NCBI GenBank assembly: GCA_009829735.1
Contig: CM020618.1
Coordinates: forward strand, 28,496,894 to 28,560,893
Length of the DNA stretch: 64,000 nucleotides
From: Pyropia yezoensis
Lineage: Eukaryota > Rhodophyta > Bangiophyceae > Bangiales > Bangiaceae
Reading direction: 5' to 3'
Shown: positions 8,524 through 19,300 of the stretch, one piece after another
Position numbering within the stretch: position 1 is the first letter of the stretch
Layout of the letters: the number at the start of each line of letters is the position of its first letter
The notes under the pieces: model-generated
Told to the model about the DNA's origin: nothing
The model's database searches: none
The model's input: the letters and a program-made list of their open reading frames with translations, nothing else
Translations under genes and position numbers: made by a program

Positions 8524-10470
8524 ATGGCTAGCTCGGACCCCCCGTCGTCCGGGGAGTACACGGGTGACGCACGTACTTCAGTGCCTTTGAATACTGGTGA
8601 GACACAGGTGGGTTTACCTGGGGTCGCAGAGGGACTAGAGGTCCCTCAAGCCAGCAGGACTGGAAGTGCGGGCGGGCAACAGGCCACCCCGACTCAGTCG
8701 GGAGTTCACTCGGGTGACACTTCTGACGTGGGTGGGCCGAAGTCTGGCCACCGCGTGGTATACTCAACGGGAACGTCCCAAGGGGTGAGGACTGTCCCCG
8801 CGAGTTCCACTCGGGTTGGAGCCAACTTTGGCATGGAGCCATCGCCAACTAGGCTTTCGGAGGACGGCGGACCTCCGTTGGTCGGCGATGGGCTCGCGCC
8901 CATGCCCCCGGTTGAGACCCCTGAGGAACGTGGTTACCCCTCAGGTGGACTCCCGGAGGCGGACCGAGACTCAACTGGAGTCGTCAATCCACTCCTCGCG
9001 GAAACTGTCCGTCGGGAGGCGACCAATGTGTTGCGGCAGACTTTGCCGGACCTGGTGGTCACGATGACGAATACTATTCTGAATCAGATTGTAGCGAGTT
9101 TGCCAGATGGCCTGAATGTCCAGACCGGATTGGGGCTTTCGAGCCCACAGGCGCAGGGGGAATCCCTCCCCACGCCTATCTCGGGTCGCCCCGAACTGGG
9201 GGCGACACCTGTGACTCCCAACGAGGGAGCCACACCATACGCGGTGGGGCGTACGCCCTTCACGGGGGAGTTCCCCTCGGAAACGCCGGCGGCTACACCA
9301 AGCTCGCCGTACCAGACTACAGGCACTGAGGGTGGACTTACCCCAGTGCCACAGCGGCTGTTCCCTCAACGTGAGGTGCCGCCCAAGATTCAGGTAGCCA
9401 ACCCGGTCTACCAGCGGATCTTTGACTGTGAGACCTACGCTCTCCACAACAAGTCGGTGGCGTATGGTCCTGACCAGGCCCGAGCTATGGGCCGTGCCAA
9501 GAAGAATGCACTTCATTCTTTTGGGCACAGAGCGGAGTGGGATGGAACTCCCCCCCTCCGTGTCTTTGAGTTCCTACGTCGTTTCACAAAAGCCTGTGAC
9601 GACAATGCCATAAGTGAAGGCATGGCTTTTTACATGCTACAGGAGTTTACGAAGGGAGACCTGCGGACAGAACTTATGTCCGTCATGCCCAGCTCCTCAA
9701 GTGGAGGCGCTGGGGAGGTGACGTCCTATTTGGAGCTCGTCAACTGGTTGTTGAGGGCCATGGTTGATGAAGCGGCGTTGGCTTCTCAAGTCGAGGAGTT
9801 TACGCAAGCCCATCAGGAAGAGGCGGAGGACGAGTTGTCCTTTGCGGAGCGAGTCCGTAAGCTCAACAATCTTTGTGGGTTTCTTCATCCACAAGCTGTG
9901 GTGAAGAGTCGGTTTGTGGAAGGACTCCACTGGTCAGTCCGGATGGAGACCCGGGAGCATAACACTGCCCGGGCGACCCTGGCCGAGTTGGCTAGGTTCG
10001 CCTACCGCAGAGGCGAGGCCTACCGCAAGTTGCGGGAAGAACAACGCCAGGAGCGTCAGGCCGAGTTGGCCAAGGAACGGGAAGAGGCGCGCCAGGCCAG
10101 AGAGTTGCGAGAGGCACGCCGAATCCGCAAGGAGAGGGTGGTAGCTGCCGTGGGAACTTCCCAAGGTACCTCGTCGTCTTCCCCAGTTGGGAAGACCCCT
10201 CCGGGAACTGATCATCGGTGTTGGAACTGCAACTCCGATGGTCACTGGGCATATGATTGCCCCAAGTTGAGTAAACGCATCCAACAGCTTGTTAGGAATG
10301 CGAGTAAGAAGTCGGCTACGAACGAAGTGCGTTCACGCCGCGAGGGTGGGTCTCGACCAGTGGTGGCGGTCGCCACACCCTCGACGGAGGGGGCGGACAC
10401 GTCGTCCTCGGACTCGTCGTCGTCCCCTTCGCCCTCAGATTCGGACGCCAAGTCGGCGGGAAACGAATGA
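8524..10470 (+). CDS. Retrotransposon Gag polyprotein, element B
   Basis: The 648-codon intact frame runs from ATG 8524 (context CCAACATGG) to TGA. The N-terminal third is low-complexity and rich in Ser, Gly, Pro and Thr. The middle third (about residues 300-500) is helical and has the capsid-like segment of Ty3/gypsy Gag. A charged Arg/Glu-rich stretch follows, then one zinc knuckle of CX2CX4HX4C form at 10219-10260 (Cys-Trp-Asn-Cys...His...Cys). The C-terminus is acidic and Ser-rich. Gag forms the particle and packages element RNA. The TGA stop overlaps the ATG of pol (ATGA at 10467-10470). Confidence 0.9.
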   Translation: MASSDPPSSGEYTGDARTSVPLNTGETQVGLPGVAEGLEVPQASRTGSAGGQQATPTQSGVHSGDTSDVGGPKSGHRVVYSTGTSQGVRTVPASSTRVGANFGMEPSPTRLSEDGGPPLVGDGLAPMPPVETPEERGYPSGGLPEADRDSTGVVNPLLAETVRREATNVLRQTLPDLVVTMTNTILNQIVASLPDGLNVQTGLGLSSPQAQGESLPTPISGRPELGATPVTPNEGATPYAVGRTPFTGEFPSETPAATPSSPYQTTGTEGGLTPVPQRLFPQREVPPKIQVANPVYQRIFDCETYALHNKSVAYGPDQARAMGRAKKNALHSFGHRAEWDGTPPLRVFEFLRRFTKACDDNAISEGMAFYMLQEFTKGDLRTELMSVMPSSSSGGAGEVTSYLELVNWLLRAMVDEAALASQVEEFTQAHQEEAEDELSFAERVRKLNNLCGFLHPQAVVKSRFVEGLHWSVRMETREHNTARATLAELARFAYRRGEAYRKLREEQRQERQAELAKEREEARQARELREARRIRKERVVAAVGTSQGTSSSSPVGKTPPGTDHRCWNCNSDGHWAYDCPKLSKRIQQLVRNASKKSATNEVRSRREGGSRPVVAVATPSTEGADTSSSDSSSSPSPSDSDAKSAGNE

Positions 10471-11883
10471 CCGTTGGAGCTGGTCGTCCGAAGCTCACAA
10501 CGGCAGCCTCGGCCAAGTGGGCCAAGAGGACGAACCAACCGTGTCGGATACTGCGGCGACCTAAGGGAGTCCGCCCACCTCGGGTGGGACTTCCCAAGAA
10601 CGTAAACCCACGTCGGGTCATCGCGGTGCTGGACGGGTGAGAACTTCCAGGTGGCTGGACGGGTGCAACTTGCCCCCGGCCGCGCCTGTTGTGCCCGTAT
10701 CGTACTTGATACCGGGTCAGGAGCCTCCTTGATACGCAAGTCGCTATTACCAAAGGGGATGAGGCTCCAACGCTGGAAGTCTAAAGCTGACCATCTGATC
10801 GATATCAATGGTGGGGTACTTCCCATCGTTGGTGCCGTGACCCTACCAACTCGGTTGGGGACCCATGAGGTCGACGTGACCTATGGTGTAGTTGAGAATA
10901 TATCGGTACCCCTGCTTCTGGGTACCCCTTATGTCGTAACACAAGTGCCTTTGATTTGTGGCCCTGAGTACTGGGTCAAGTTGATGAATGGGGAGACTAT
11001 CCCCATCCTTGGTAAGGGAAAGTCTGTGGCTCCTGTGACAGTTTCACAGTCGAAGCCTGTTTGTTCTGTGAGGGAAGGGTTTACTGCTACTCTGCGTTTA
11101 GCCCGTAAAGTCACGTTGCCCCCAACTCGGTGGCGCACGTGGATGTTGTAACTGATTATGCGGGGAACGGGTTGGTGCACCCTAACCCCGTCTTGCTCGC
11201 AAGCACCAAGTGCATGTTGCCCTGGGCACGATGGACTCCAAAGCCGGAGTCCCGTGGAGGATCCAGGTGATGAACCTGAGCTCGTCGCCCAAGTTCTTCA
11301 AGTCGGGGGCCAAGTTCGGCTATATCGACCAACACGAGGGACCGGTAGTAGCGGTCACCCTCAGCGCGGGCGCAAGTAGCGACCCGAAGTCCGGAAAGGA
11401 GAAGCATCAAGCCAAGTCGGCCGCCTCTCCTCGGCCCCAGGTAAACATGGAGGGTGTTCCACCCAGGTTGAGGGTTCAAGTTGAACGGCCTCTTGGACCA
11501 ATATCACAAGTTGTGGGATGGTCAATTGGGACTCATGAGAGCTACCCAACACCGGATCGAGTTGAAACCCGGTGCGCCCCCTATACGCCAACAACCGTAT
11601 AGGGGGGGACCCCGTTCAAGGGCCCTCGTTAAGGAGCAAGTTGCTCGCATGGAGGCCCTCGATGTGATCGAGGCCAGCAACGCCGAGTGGGCGAGTCCGG
11701 TGGTGATCGTCCCCAAAGTTGATGGGACCCCCCGGTTCTGTATCGACTACCGTAAGCTCAACGAGAGCACGGTGAAGGATAGTTATCCCCTACCTCGGAT
11801 GGATGACTGTCTGGACTCTCTGGGGGAGGCAAACGTGTTCTCTACCCTGGACTGTAACGCGGGGTACTGGCAAATTCCCATTG
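10467..11883 (+). pseudogene. pol of element B: protease and start of reverse transcriptase, frameshifted, cut by gap
   Basis: The frame opens at ATG 10467, overlapping the gag stop. It carries the aspartic protease signature LDTGSGAS near 10702-10726 and a later LLLGTPY near 10915. The RT N-terminal part is at about 11481-11883, with SPVVIVPKVDGTPRFCIDYR and the DCNAGYWQIP stretch just before the gap. An extra G near 10634, absent in element D, shifts the frame, and further shifts occur near 11130-11200 and 11490. The YxDD active site, RNase H and integrase would lie in the gap. Whether the shifts are decay or read errors cannot be told here. Confidence 0.85.
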
Positions 11884-12383
11884 NNNNNNNNNNNNNNNNN
11901 NNNNNNNNNNNNNNNNNNNNNNNNNNNNNNNNNNNNNNNNNNNNNNNNNNNNNNNNNNNNNNNNNNNNNNNNNNNNNNNNNNNNNNNNNNNNNNNNNNNN
12001 NNNNNNNNNNNNNNNNNNNNNNNNNNNNNNNNNNNNNNNNNNNNNNNNNNNNNNNNNNNNNNNNNNNNNNNNNNNNNNNNNNNNNNNNNNNNNNNNNNNN
12101 NNNNNNNNNNNNNNNNNNNNNNNNNNNNNNNNNNNNNNNNNNNNNNNNNNNNNNNNNNNNNNNNNNNNNNNNNNNNNNNNNNNNNNNNNNNNNNNNNNNN
12201 NNNNNNNNNNNNNNNNNNNNNNNNNNNNNNNNNNNNNNNNNNNNNNNNNNNNNNNNNNNNNNNNNNNNNNNNNNNNNNNNNNNNNNNNNNNNNNNNNNNN
12301 NNNNNNNNNNNNNNNNNNNNNNNNNNNNNNNNNNNNNNNNNNNNNNNNNNNNNNNNNNNNNNNNNNNNNNNNNNNNNNNNNNN
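11884..12383. other. Assembly gap, exactly 500 N
   Basis: A run of exactly 500 N looks like a fixed-size scaffold placeholder rather than a measured distance. It interrupts element B on the left and abuts the DNA2 inverted-repeat arm on the right. Confidence 0.95.
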
Positions 12384-15300
12384 CCACCAGTCCCTCCTCA
12401 GCCAGCACACACCGGCCAAGCCGCCGCAGTGGCGGCGTACCCGCCACAACGACGGCGCGCCGCCCGCCGCGCCGCGTCGTGCCGGCGTAGGTAGCAGCGC
12501 CAGACTGGCAGGGGGAGGGGTAGACGCGACGGCGGGCCGACCGCCGACGCAACCGCCGCCGCCGCCGCCGTCGTCGGCGGCGGCGGCGACAGCAGCATCG
12601 TCTTTGCCTGGCACGACGGCGTGCATCCAGCCGCGTCCGCGGACGGCGCCGAGCAGCCGCCGGAGGTAGCCATTGCCGGCCAGCGTGGCGGGGGAGCCGA
12701 CGAGCACCAGCTTGGCCCGCGCGCGGCTGAGGCCCACATTCACCCGCCGCCACTCGCGGAGGAGCGGGCCCACCCCGCCCCGCCCGCCCCGCCCACCGCC
12801 ACCCCCCCACCGCCGCCACTCCCACCCCCGCCGCCGCCGCCCACCACAACGACAGCACGACCGCCTCGGCGTCGCGCCCCTGGTAGCAGTCAATCGTCGA
12901 CACCGTCACGCCGGTGCGGTTCACGCCAGCCGCAGCGGTGGCGGCGGCAACGGCCGCTCCGACCGCCTCCACCTGCGCACGGTAGGGGTCAGCACCACAA
13001 TGGACCGGGGGGGGGAGGCCCGCGCACAGGAGGCCGGTGACCACCGAGGCGGCGATGGCCGCCTCGGTGGCGTTGGTCTTGCCGCCGGCGGGCGGGGGCG
13101 GGGGGGGTGGGGAGGTGGGGGGGCGCCACGGGCGCCACTGCCGCCACCGCCGCCGCCGCCGCTATCTGGCGGCCCGGCCGTAGTCAGCCGTGGGGGTGGG
13201 GGCAACACACCCCGCGGGGCAGCCGCCGCCGCCACGGCAACGGCGGCAGCCGCAGCGGCGGCGGCGGCGGCGGCGGCGGCGCCCACCGCCAGCGGGGGTA
13301 CCACGCCGCCCCTCCCCGTCGCCCCCAGCGGGTCGGTCGACAGGAAGACCACCCGCCGGTCGGGGTCAACGGCGGCGGCGAGCCAGGGCGTCCGCCGCCG
13401 CAGCGGTGAGGAGGGCGGCGGCGCCCTCCTTCAGGGTGGCGGGGGGGGAGGGCTCCGCGGGCGTCGCCGGAAATGGCGGAGTGGGGGTGCCGGCACTGGT
13501 CCCCTCCCCCTCCCCATTCCCGCTTCCACCACTGCCGCCACCGCCGCCGCCGCCGCCACCGCCGTCGCCGTCGCCGGGCGGCGGCGCGGGGGGGGCGCCC
13601 GGCAGCGGCCGCCCCGCCGGGCCCGGCGGCGCCGGCAGCGGCGGCCCGCTGCCCGCCACCGGCGCGTGCACCCCCGCCACGGCGGCGGGCGCGTCGGGTG
13701 TCATCGCTGGTGGCAGTTGCGGGGTGTCACCACGCAGTGACGTCCCGCCGCCCGCCACCGGCGCGTGCACCCCCGCCACGGCGGCGGGCGCATCGGGTGA
13801 AACTCGCGGAAGCGGCGGGGTGCCACCACGCAGCGGCGTCCCACCGCCCGCCGACGGCGCCGGCAGCGCCGCCATGACGGGCGCGTCGGGTGACACTGGC
13901 GGCAGCGGCGGGGTGTCACCACGCAGCAGCGTCCCGCCGCCCGCCGACGGCGCCGGCACCGCCGCCACGACGGGCGCGTGGGGTGACAATGGCAGCAGCG
14001 GCGGGGTGCCACCCCGCAGCGGTGTCCCGCCGCCCGTCGTCGGCGCGTGCACCACCGCCACGGCGGCGGGCGCGTCGGGTGTCATTGCTGGTGGCAGTTG
14101 TGGGGTGCCACCACGGAGCGGCGTCCCGCCGCCCGCCGACGGTGCCGGCACCGCCGCCACGACGGGCGCGTCGGGTGACACTGGCGGCAGCGGCGGCCCG
14201 CCACCCGCCACCGGCGCGTGCACCCCCGCCGCGGCGGCGGGCGCGTCGGGTGCCATCGCTGGCGGCAGTTGCGGGGTGTCACCACGCAGCAGCGTCCCGC
14301 CGCCCGCCGACGGCGCCGGCACCGCCGCCACGACGGGCGCGTCGGGTGACACTGGCGGTAGTGGCGGGGTGCCACCCCGCAGCGGTGTCCCACCGCCCGT
14401 CGCCGGCGCTGGCACCGCCGCCACGGCGGCGGGCGCGTCGGGTGTCACTCGCGGCAGCGGCGGGGTGCCACGACGGCCGCCGCTGTCGCGGCCGTCGCGA
14501 CCCCCCCCCCCCAGCCCCCCCGCGGTGGGGGGTGGCGGCCAGTGGGGCAGGTGCAGCCGCTGGCCCGCTACCGCAGCAGAGCCACACGGCAGCGCCCCCG
14601 CGTAGCCGAGTTCCCCCACCAGCCACGCAATATCCGACGCCATCCGGTACTGGGTGGCGAGCGCAACGACCGCCGCGGGGTGGACGGCGCAGAGGCGCGC
14701 AAAGAGGGAGTCGGCAGTGGAGGCGGGCAGGGGGGAGGGGGCGTGACCGCCGCGACCACCGCCACCGCCGCTGCCACCGCCACCGTCGATGGGCACCACC
14801 GCCGCCCCAGCGGCCACGGGGGCAACGGCGGCGGCCGTGGCGATAGTTGCAGTGGCAGCTGCGGCGGTGCCAGCTGCGGCGTCCACGGCGGCGCCCCCTT
14901 CCCCTTTCGCCGGCGCCGACGACGGCAGCCACACGCCCGGCCCTTGGAGCAGCGGCGGCAGCTGGCAGTGGTCGCCGACGAGCACAAACGCCCCCCCCGG
15001 CGCGAGCAGCCGGAGCGGCCCCACGCACACCGCCTCTGTCACCTGGGTGGCTTCGTCGACGAGGACCAGGTCAAACGCGGTGCGCCGCGCGAGCGCCGCG
15101 TGGCCAATGCCGAGGCAGGTGGTCGCCACAATGGGAACCCCGTCCAGCGCCGCCCGCACGTCGGCCACCGTCGACGCCTCGATGCCCGCCGCGTCGTCAA
15201 CAGCCCCTGAAGCGTCGCCGCCGTCGCGGCGGCGGCGTTGCGGCGCCGCCCACCCCGCCCCCGCGCGGGTGTAGGTGTAGGGCACCACGGCGGGGACGTC

Positions 15301-16313
15301 GACCAGGTCGACCCGCGGCGCGAGGCGCACAAACCGCGGCGCTGCCGCCCCCCCCTGTTGCAGCAGCCGCTCCAGCACATTGTCCACCGCCGCGTGCGTG
15401 TAGGCGGTGAGGAGCACCGACAGGCCCGCCGTCGCGGCGGCCGCCAGCAGCGCCGCCACGACGGTGGTCTTGCCCGCCCCCGGGCGGCCCTGTAGCAGCG
15501 CGTAGTCCCGCGCGGTCGCGACGCGCAGCAGCGCGCGCCGCTGCTCGGCGGATAGGGGGGGGGAGGACACGGTGCGGACGGCCGCGACAAAGGCGGCCCG
15601 CCGCGCGGCGGCGGCGGCCTCGGCCTCTGCGGCGGGCGACAGCGGAGGAGGGGCGGGCGGGGGCGGAAGGGGCCCCGCAACGGCGGTCGCCGCCAACGGC
15701 CGACCGTCCCGACCGCCGGCGCCACCGCCGCCGTCGGGCGGACGGGGTGTCGTGGCGGCGGCAACGGTGCCGTCGCCAACACGGTCGCCGCTGCCGGTGG
15801 GGGCGCCCGGCCCCCGCAGGGGTGGAGCTGCCACCCCGTCACGGGGACTGGTGGCGGGGGGGGGGGGGGGGGGGGGACGCCCCAGCGTCCGCAGACGCGT
15901 CCCCGACGGCGGCGGCGGACGCCACCGCGGCGGTCACCGGCTGGGGCGGCGGCGACGAAGCGCCGCCTGTGCCGCCGCCGCTGGTGTCGCCGGCGCCGCC
16001 GACGACGACAACAGCTGTCCCCGGGGCGCCCAAAGCGGGCGCGGCGGGCACGGCGGGCGCGGCGGGCACGGCGGGCACGGCGGGCGCGACGGTCGCGGCG
16101 GGCGCGGCGGTAGCGGCACCACTGCCCGGGATTTCCGCGGCCAACGGGCCGTCGGCAGAGGCGGTGGCAGCGCCCGCCAGACACGCGTCGCCGCCCCCCA
16201 CCACCTCCATGCTACCACCCGCCGCGGGGCCAGGCGTAGCAGTGGCAGCGACGGCGGCGTCCGCGGTGGCATCGCCGTCGGCGTCGGCGTCAGCGACGGG
16301 GGCCGCGTCGGGG
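12384..16313 (-). repeat. Right arm of the 3.9-kb inverted repeat
   Basis: It is the reverse complement of 1-3931. It begins at the first base after the gap and at 16313 matches window position 1, so the true repeat may be longer. The homologous tandem array in DNA2 lies at about 13655-14465. Confidence 0.95.
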
Positions 16314-19300
16314 TGGCCGACGGGTGCCACGTCAGCCTCGGCATCGGCGTCGGCGGGGAGGACAACGGCCGGGGGGAAGTCAAAGCGGGGGGGCGCTCCC
16401 CCAATGATGAGCGCCCGCAGGCGGACGGCCTGCGCCCGCAACGCCGCCACGCGCGGCTCGTCGCCCCCCCTGTCTGCCACGGGGGCGGCCGCCACCAGCG
16501 CCGCCACATTCTCCTTGGCCGCCGCAAACGAGCCGCCATACGGCGACCTATCGACGCGCCACGCCAGGCGGCGGCCCGCGAGCGCCGGGTGGCCCGCCGC
16601 CCAGCCGCCCACGTCGACACACAGCTCAATGGTGGTGCGGGACGCCGTCACGGACAGCACCTTGCCGGCGGCGATGGCTGGCTTGAGGAGGTCCACAGAG
16701 GGGCCCCACGCGGGGGGGGGGGGGGGGGCAGCGCACGGGGTGGAGGGGGGGGGGGGGGTGCTTCCGTCGCCCGGCCCGCCCGGCCGTGGCGGCCGTGACT
16801 CGTCAGCCATCACTGCCTGCACCGACACGATCACATAGTCCCCTTCGTCGATAACGCTGTCGGTGAGCGGTGGCGGCAGTGCAGGCGGAGCGTTTCCGCC
16901 GCCCCCGCCCGGCGATGCCGACACGGCCGACGTGGGCGGGGGCGATGCCACCGTCGCCGCCGACTCCCCCAACGTGGGCGGGGAGGAGCCCCCCGCCCCC
17001 ACCCCCCGCACAAACACCGTTTCGTACCGGCGCTCGTGCGACGCTGGGTCCGCGGCGGTCAGACACGGGGTGTCGTCCAGGGTGAGCCCCCCCCACGCGC
17101 CGCCCGCCGCCTCGCGGGCCGCGACAGGGGCCGCCCACAGTTCCGCCGACGCCACCCCCGTCGCCGCTTCCTCTGCGGCCAGCGTAGACATCCAGGCGCG
17201 GAGGTAGGCTACCGCGGCGCCGTCGAGGGTGCCCAGCACACCGTGGAGGAGGGAGGGGGGGAGGCCCGACGCGGCCGCCACAGGGGCGACAAACGCGCCG
17301 GGGGGGGCGCCCGCGCCCGTCCCGTGCCAAGCGACGGGGCCGGCGCCGGAGGCCTCACTACTGGCGGTAGCCGCGTTTGCCGACTTGTTGGTGGCGGCGA
17401 CCGCGACGGCCGCTTCATCGTTGGCGGCGGCCGTGTCGCCCGGCTCCTCCCGGGCGGCGGCCTCGGCGGCGGCGGCCAGGAAACAGGCCGACGACTGAAA
17501 GCAGCGGCTACAGGTGTTGACATCTTCGTATAGCATGGGTGGGAGGGGCGGGGGGGGATAGGCCGCCTCAACGGTCGTTGGCGGCCGCCATGGTGGCTCG
17601 TCGTCGGGGAGGGGCTGGGAGGCGGGGACGGGGGCGCCACTGTCCCCCCCAGCCCGGCTGACCGCCATGTTATCCGCCGACGCTGCCTCTGACGCTGCCG
17701 CCGGCGCTGCCTCGGCCACGGTCCCCGCCACTGCCGCCTTCCCCGCCGGCGCAGCCCCCGCCACCGTGGTGGCGGCAGACCCCCCCCCCCCCCCCGCCCC
17801 ATCGGCTGCCGAAGCCGGCGACGGAAGTGGTGGGAGGGGCGTTGCATACGCGGCCAGCTGATTGCGCGCCACAAGGAGGGAGACCAGCTCCGCGCGCGTC
17901 GGGGGCACCACCACCGCGTGCCCCCCCCCCGCAATGTCCACGTACGTAAGGAGCCCCGGCCCCGGCGGTTGGTCGTACCGGTCTGCCAGGAGGAGGGTGT
18001 AGAGGATCAGCTGCGCGCGGTGGTAGAGGCCGGCGGTGGCCGACGCGCGGCCCGTCTTGAGCTCCACCGCCCCCAGCCGGGGGGGGGGGAGACCGGTGGT
18101 GACAGCGGCGGGAGGGGGGGGATTGGGCGGCTGCCGAAGCCACGGGGGAGGGCGCGGCGGCGGGGGGGCGCCGACGGCGAGCGCGACGGTGGCGTCAATC
18201 TTGCCATTGAGGCCAAACAGTGGGGACCAAACGCTCTCCTCAACCGCCGCTACGCCCGCCACCGCCACGGGGATACCCCCCGCAGATGCGGCGGCGGCGG
18301 CCGACCCAGCCGCCGCGGCCGCGGGGGCGGCGGCCGCGGGCGGCCGCGGCGCCGACGGGCACGGCGGCGGCGGCGGGGCGCCAGCAAGCGGCCGCGCCTC
18401 CGTCCCCCCCCCCGCCGTTGCATAGTCCACGACCCAGTCGACAATGGGGGGGATGGCCTTCAAAAGGAGCGGCCGCTCCGCCGCCTCGTCCCGGTCCAGC
18501 GCGTAGAGAGTGTCGACCGCACCGGCGAGCACCCGGTCCACCGACGCGGCCAGCTCTGTGCCGAGCGACGGCAGCACCGTCGCCGCCGCCGCCGCCGTGG
18601 CCGCTGCCGTCGCGCTGCTGCAGCCGCCGCCGCAACCGCCGCCGCCACCGTCGCCGACACCGTCACCGTCGCCGTCGCCGTCGCCATCACCGTCACCGTC
18701 ACCGTCGCCGCTGCCATCGCCGCTGGCGGCGCGAGAGGCCGCGACGGCGGCCTCGTCGGCCAGGCCACGCGCCGAAGCCTCCCCCCCAGCCGCCTGCAAC
18801 GACAACAGCGCATGCTGAAATACAGAGTGGAGGAGGCTTCCCCGGGTGGCTGGTTCGGAGCGGCCCCCCAGAATGTTGCGGGAGCGGAGGCCGAGCACCG
18901 CCCGCCGCAAGCATGCCGTCGAATCGGACACGGTTGTGGCCGATAGGAGCACGTCAGGGTGGTGGATGAGCAGGTGGTGGGCGTCGTCAATGGTCAGTGT
19001 GCGGGCGTCCAGGTCGGCGCCGTCGCCTCCGCGGCCGTCGCCGCCATTCGCAACGTGTCTGTGGTCGCCGACGTCGCCGACGTCGCCGCCACCGTGGTCG
19101 CCGTCGACAAACGGGAAGGGCAAGAAGCCGCCGCCCTCGTCCATGCACACCACCCGCACAATATCCCCGACCGCCACCTGCACCGCCGCCCACTCGCCAC
19201 ACAGCACCAGGCGGAGGGGCGCATCCGACGCGGCGGCCGCCGCGGTGAGCGGCTGCGGGTCACCGACCAAGGGGGCGGCCTCCCCCCCACCGCGCCGCGA

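Larger units (their letters stand above)
7937..11883 (+). mobile_element. Ty3/gypsy-like element B (LTR, gag, protease, start of reverse transcriptase), runs into gap
   Basis: The order is LTR, leader with primer-site-like sequence, gag, aspartic protease, reverse transcriptase. Protease preceding RT with Ty3-type RT motifs places it in the Ty3/gypsy group. The integrase, which would decide the order of the last domains, is lost in the N-gap along with the 3' LTR. This is the best preserved copy in the window: gag is intact, whereas pol has several frameshifts. Confidence 0.9.

Noticed and set aside
11884-12383. Coding frames running through the N-run
   Set aside because: The N-run has unknown sequence and an arbitrary length, so frames across it are meaningless.
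13190-14605. A 471-codon open frame on the + strand rich in Gly/Ser/Pro
   Set aside because: It is the antisense shadow of the repeat array of the DNA2 gene. The minus strand carries the helicase motifs on both sides.
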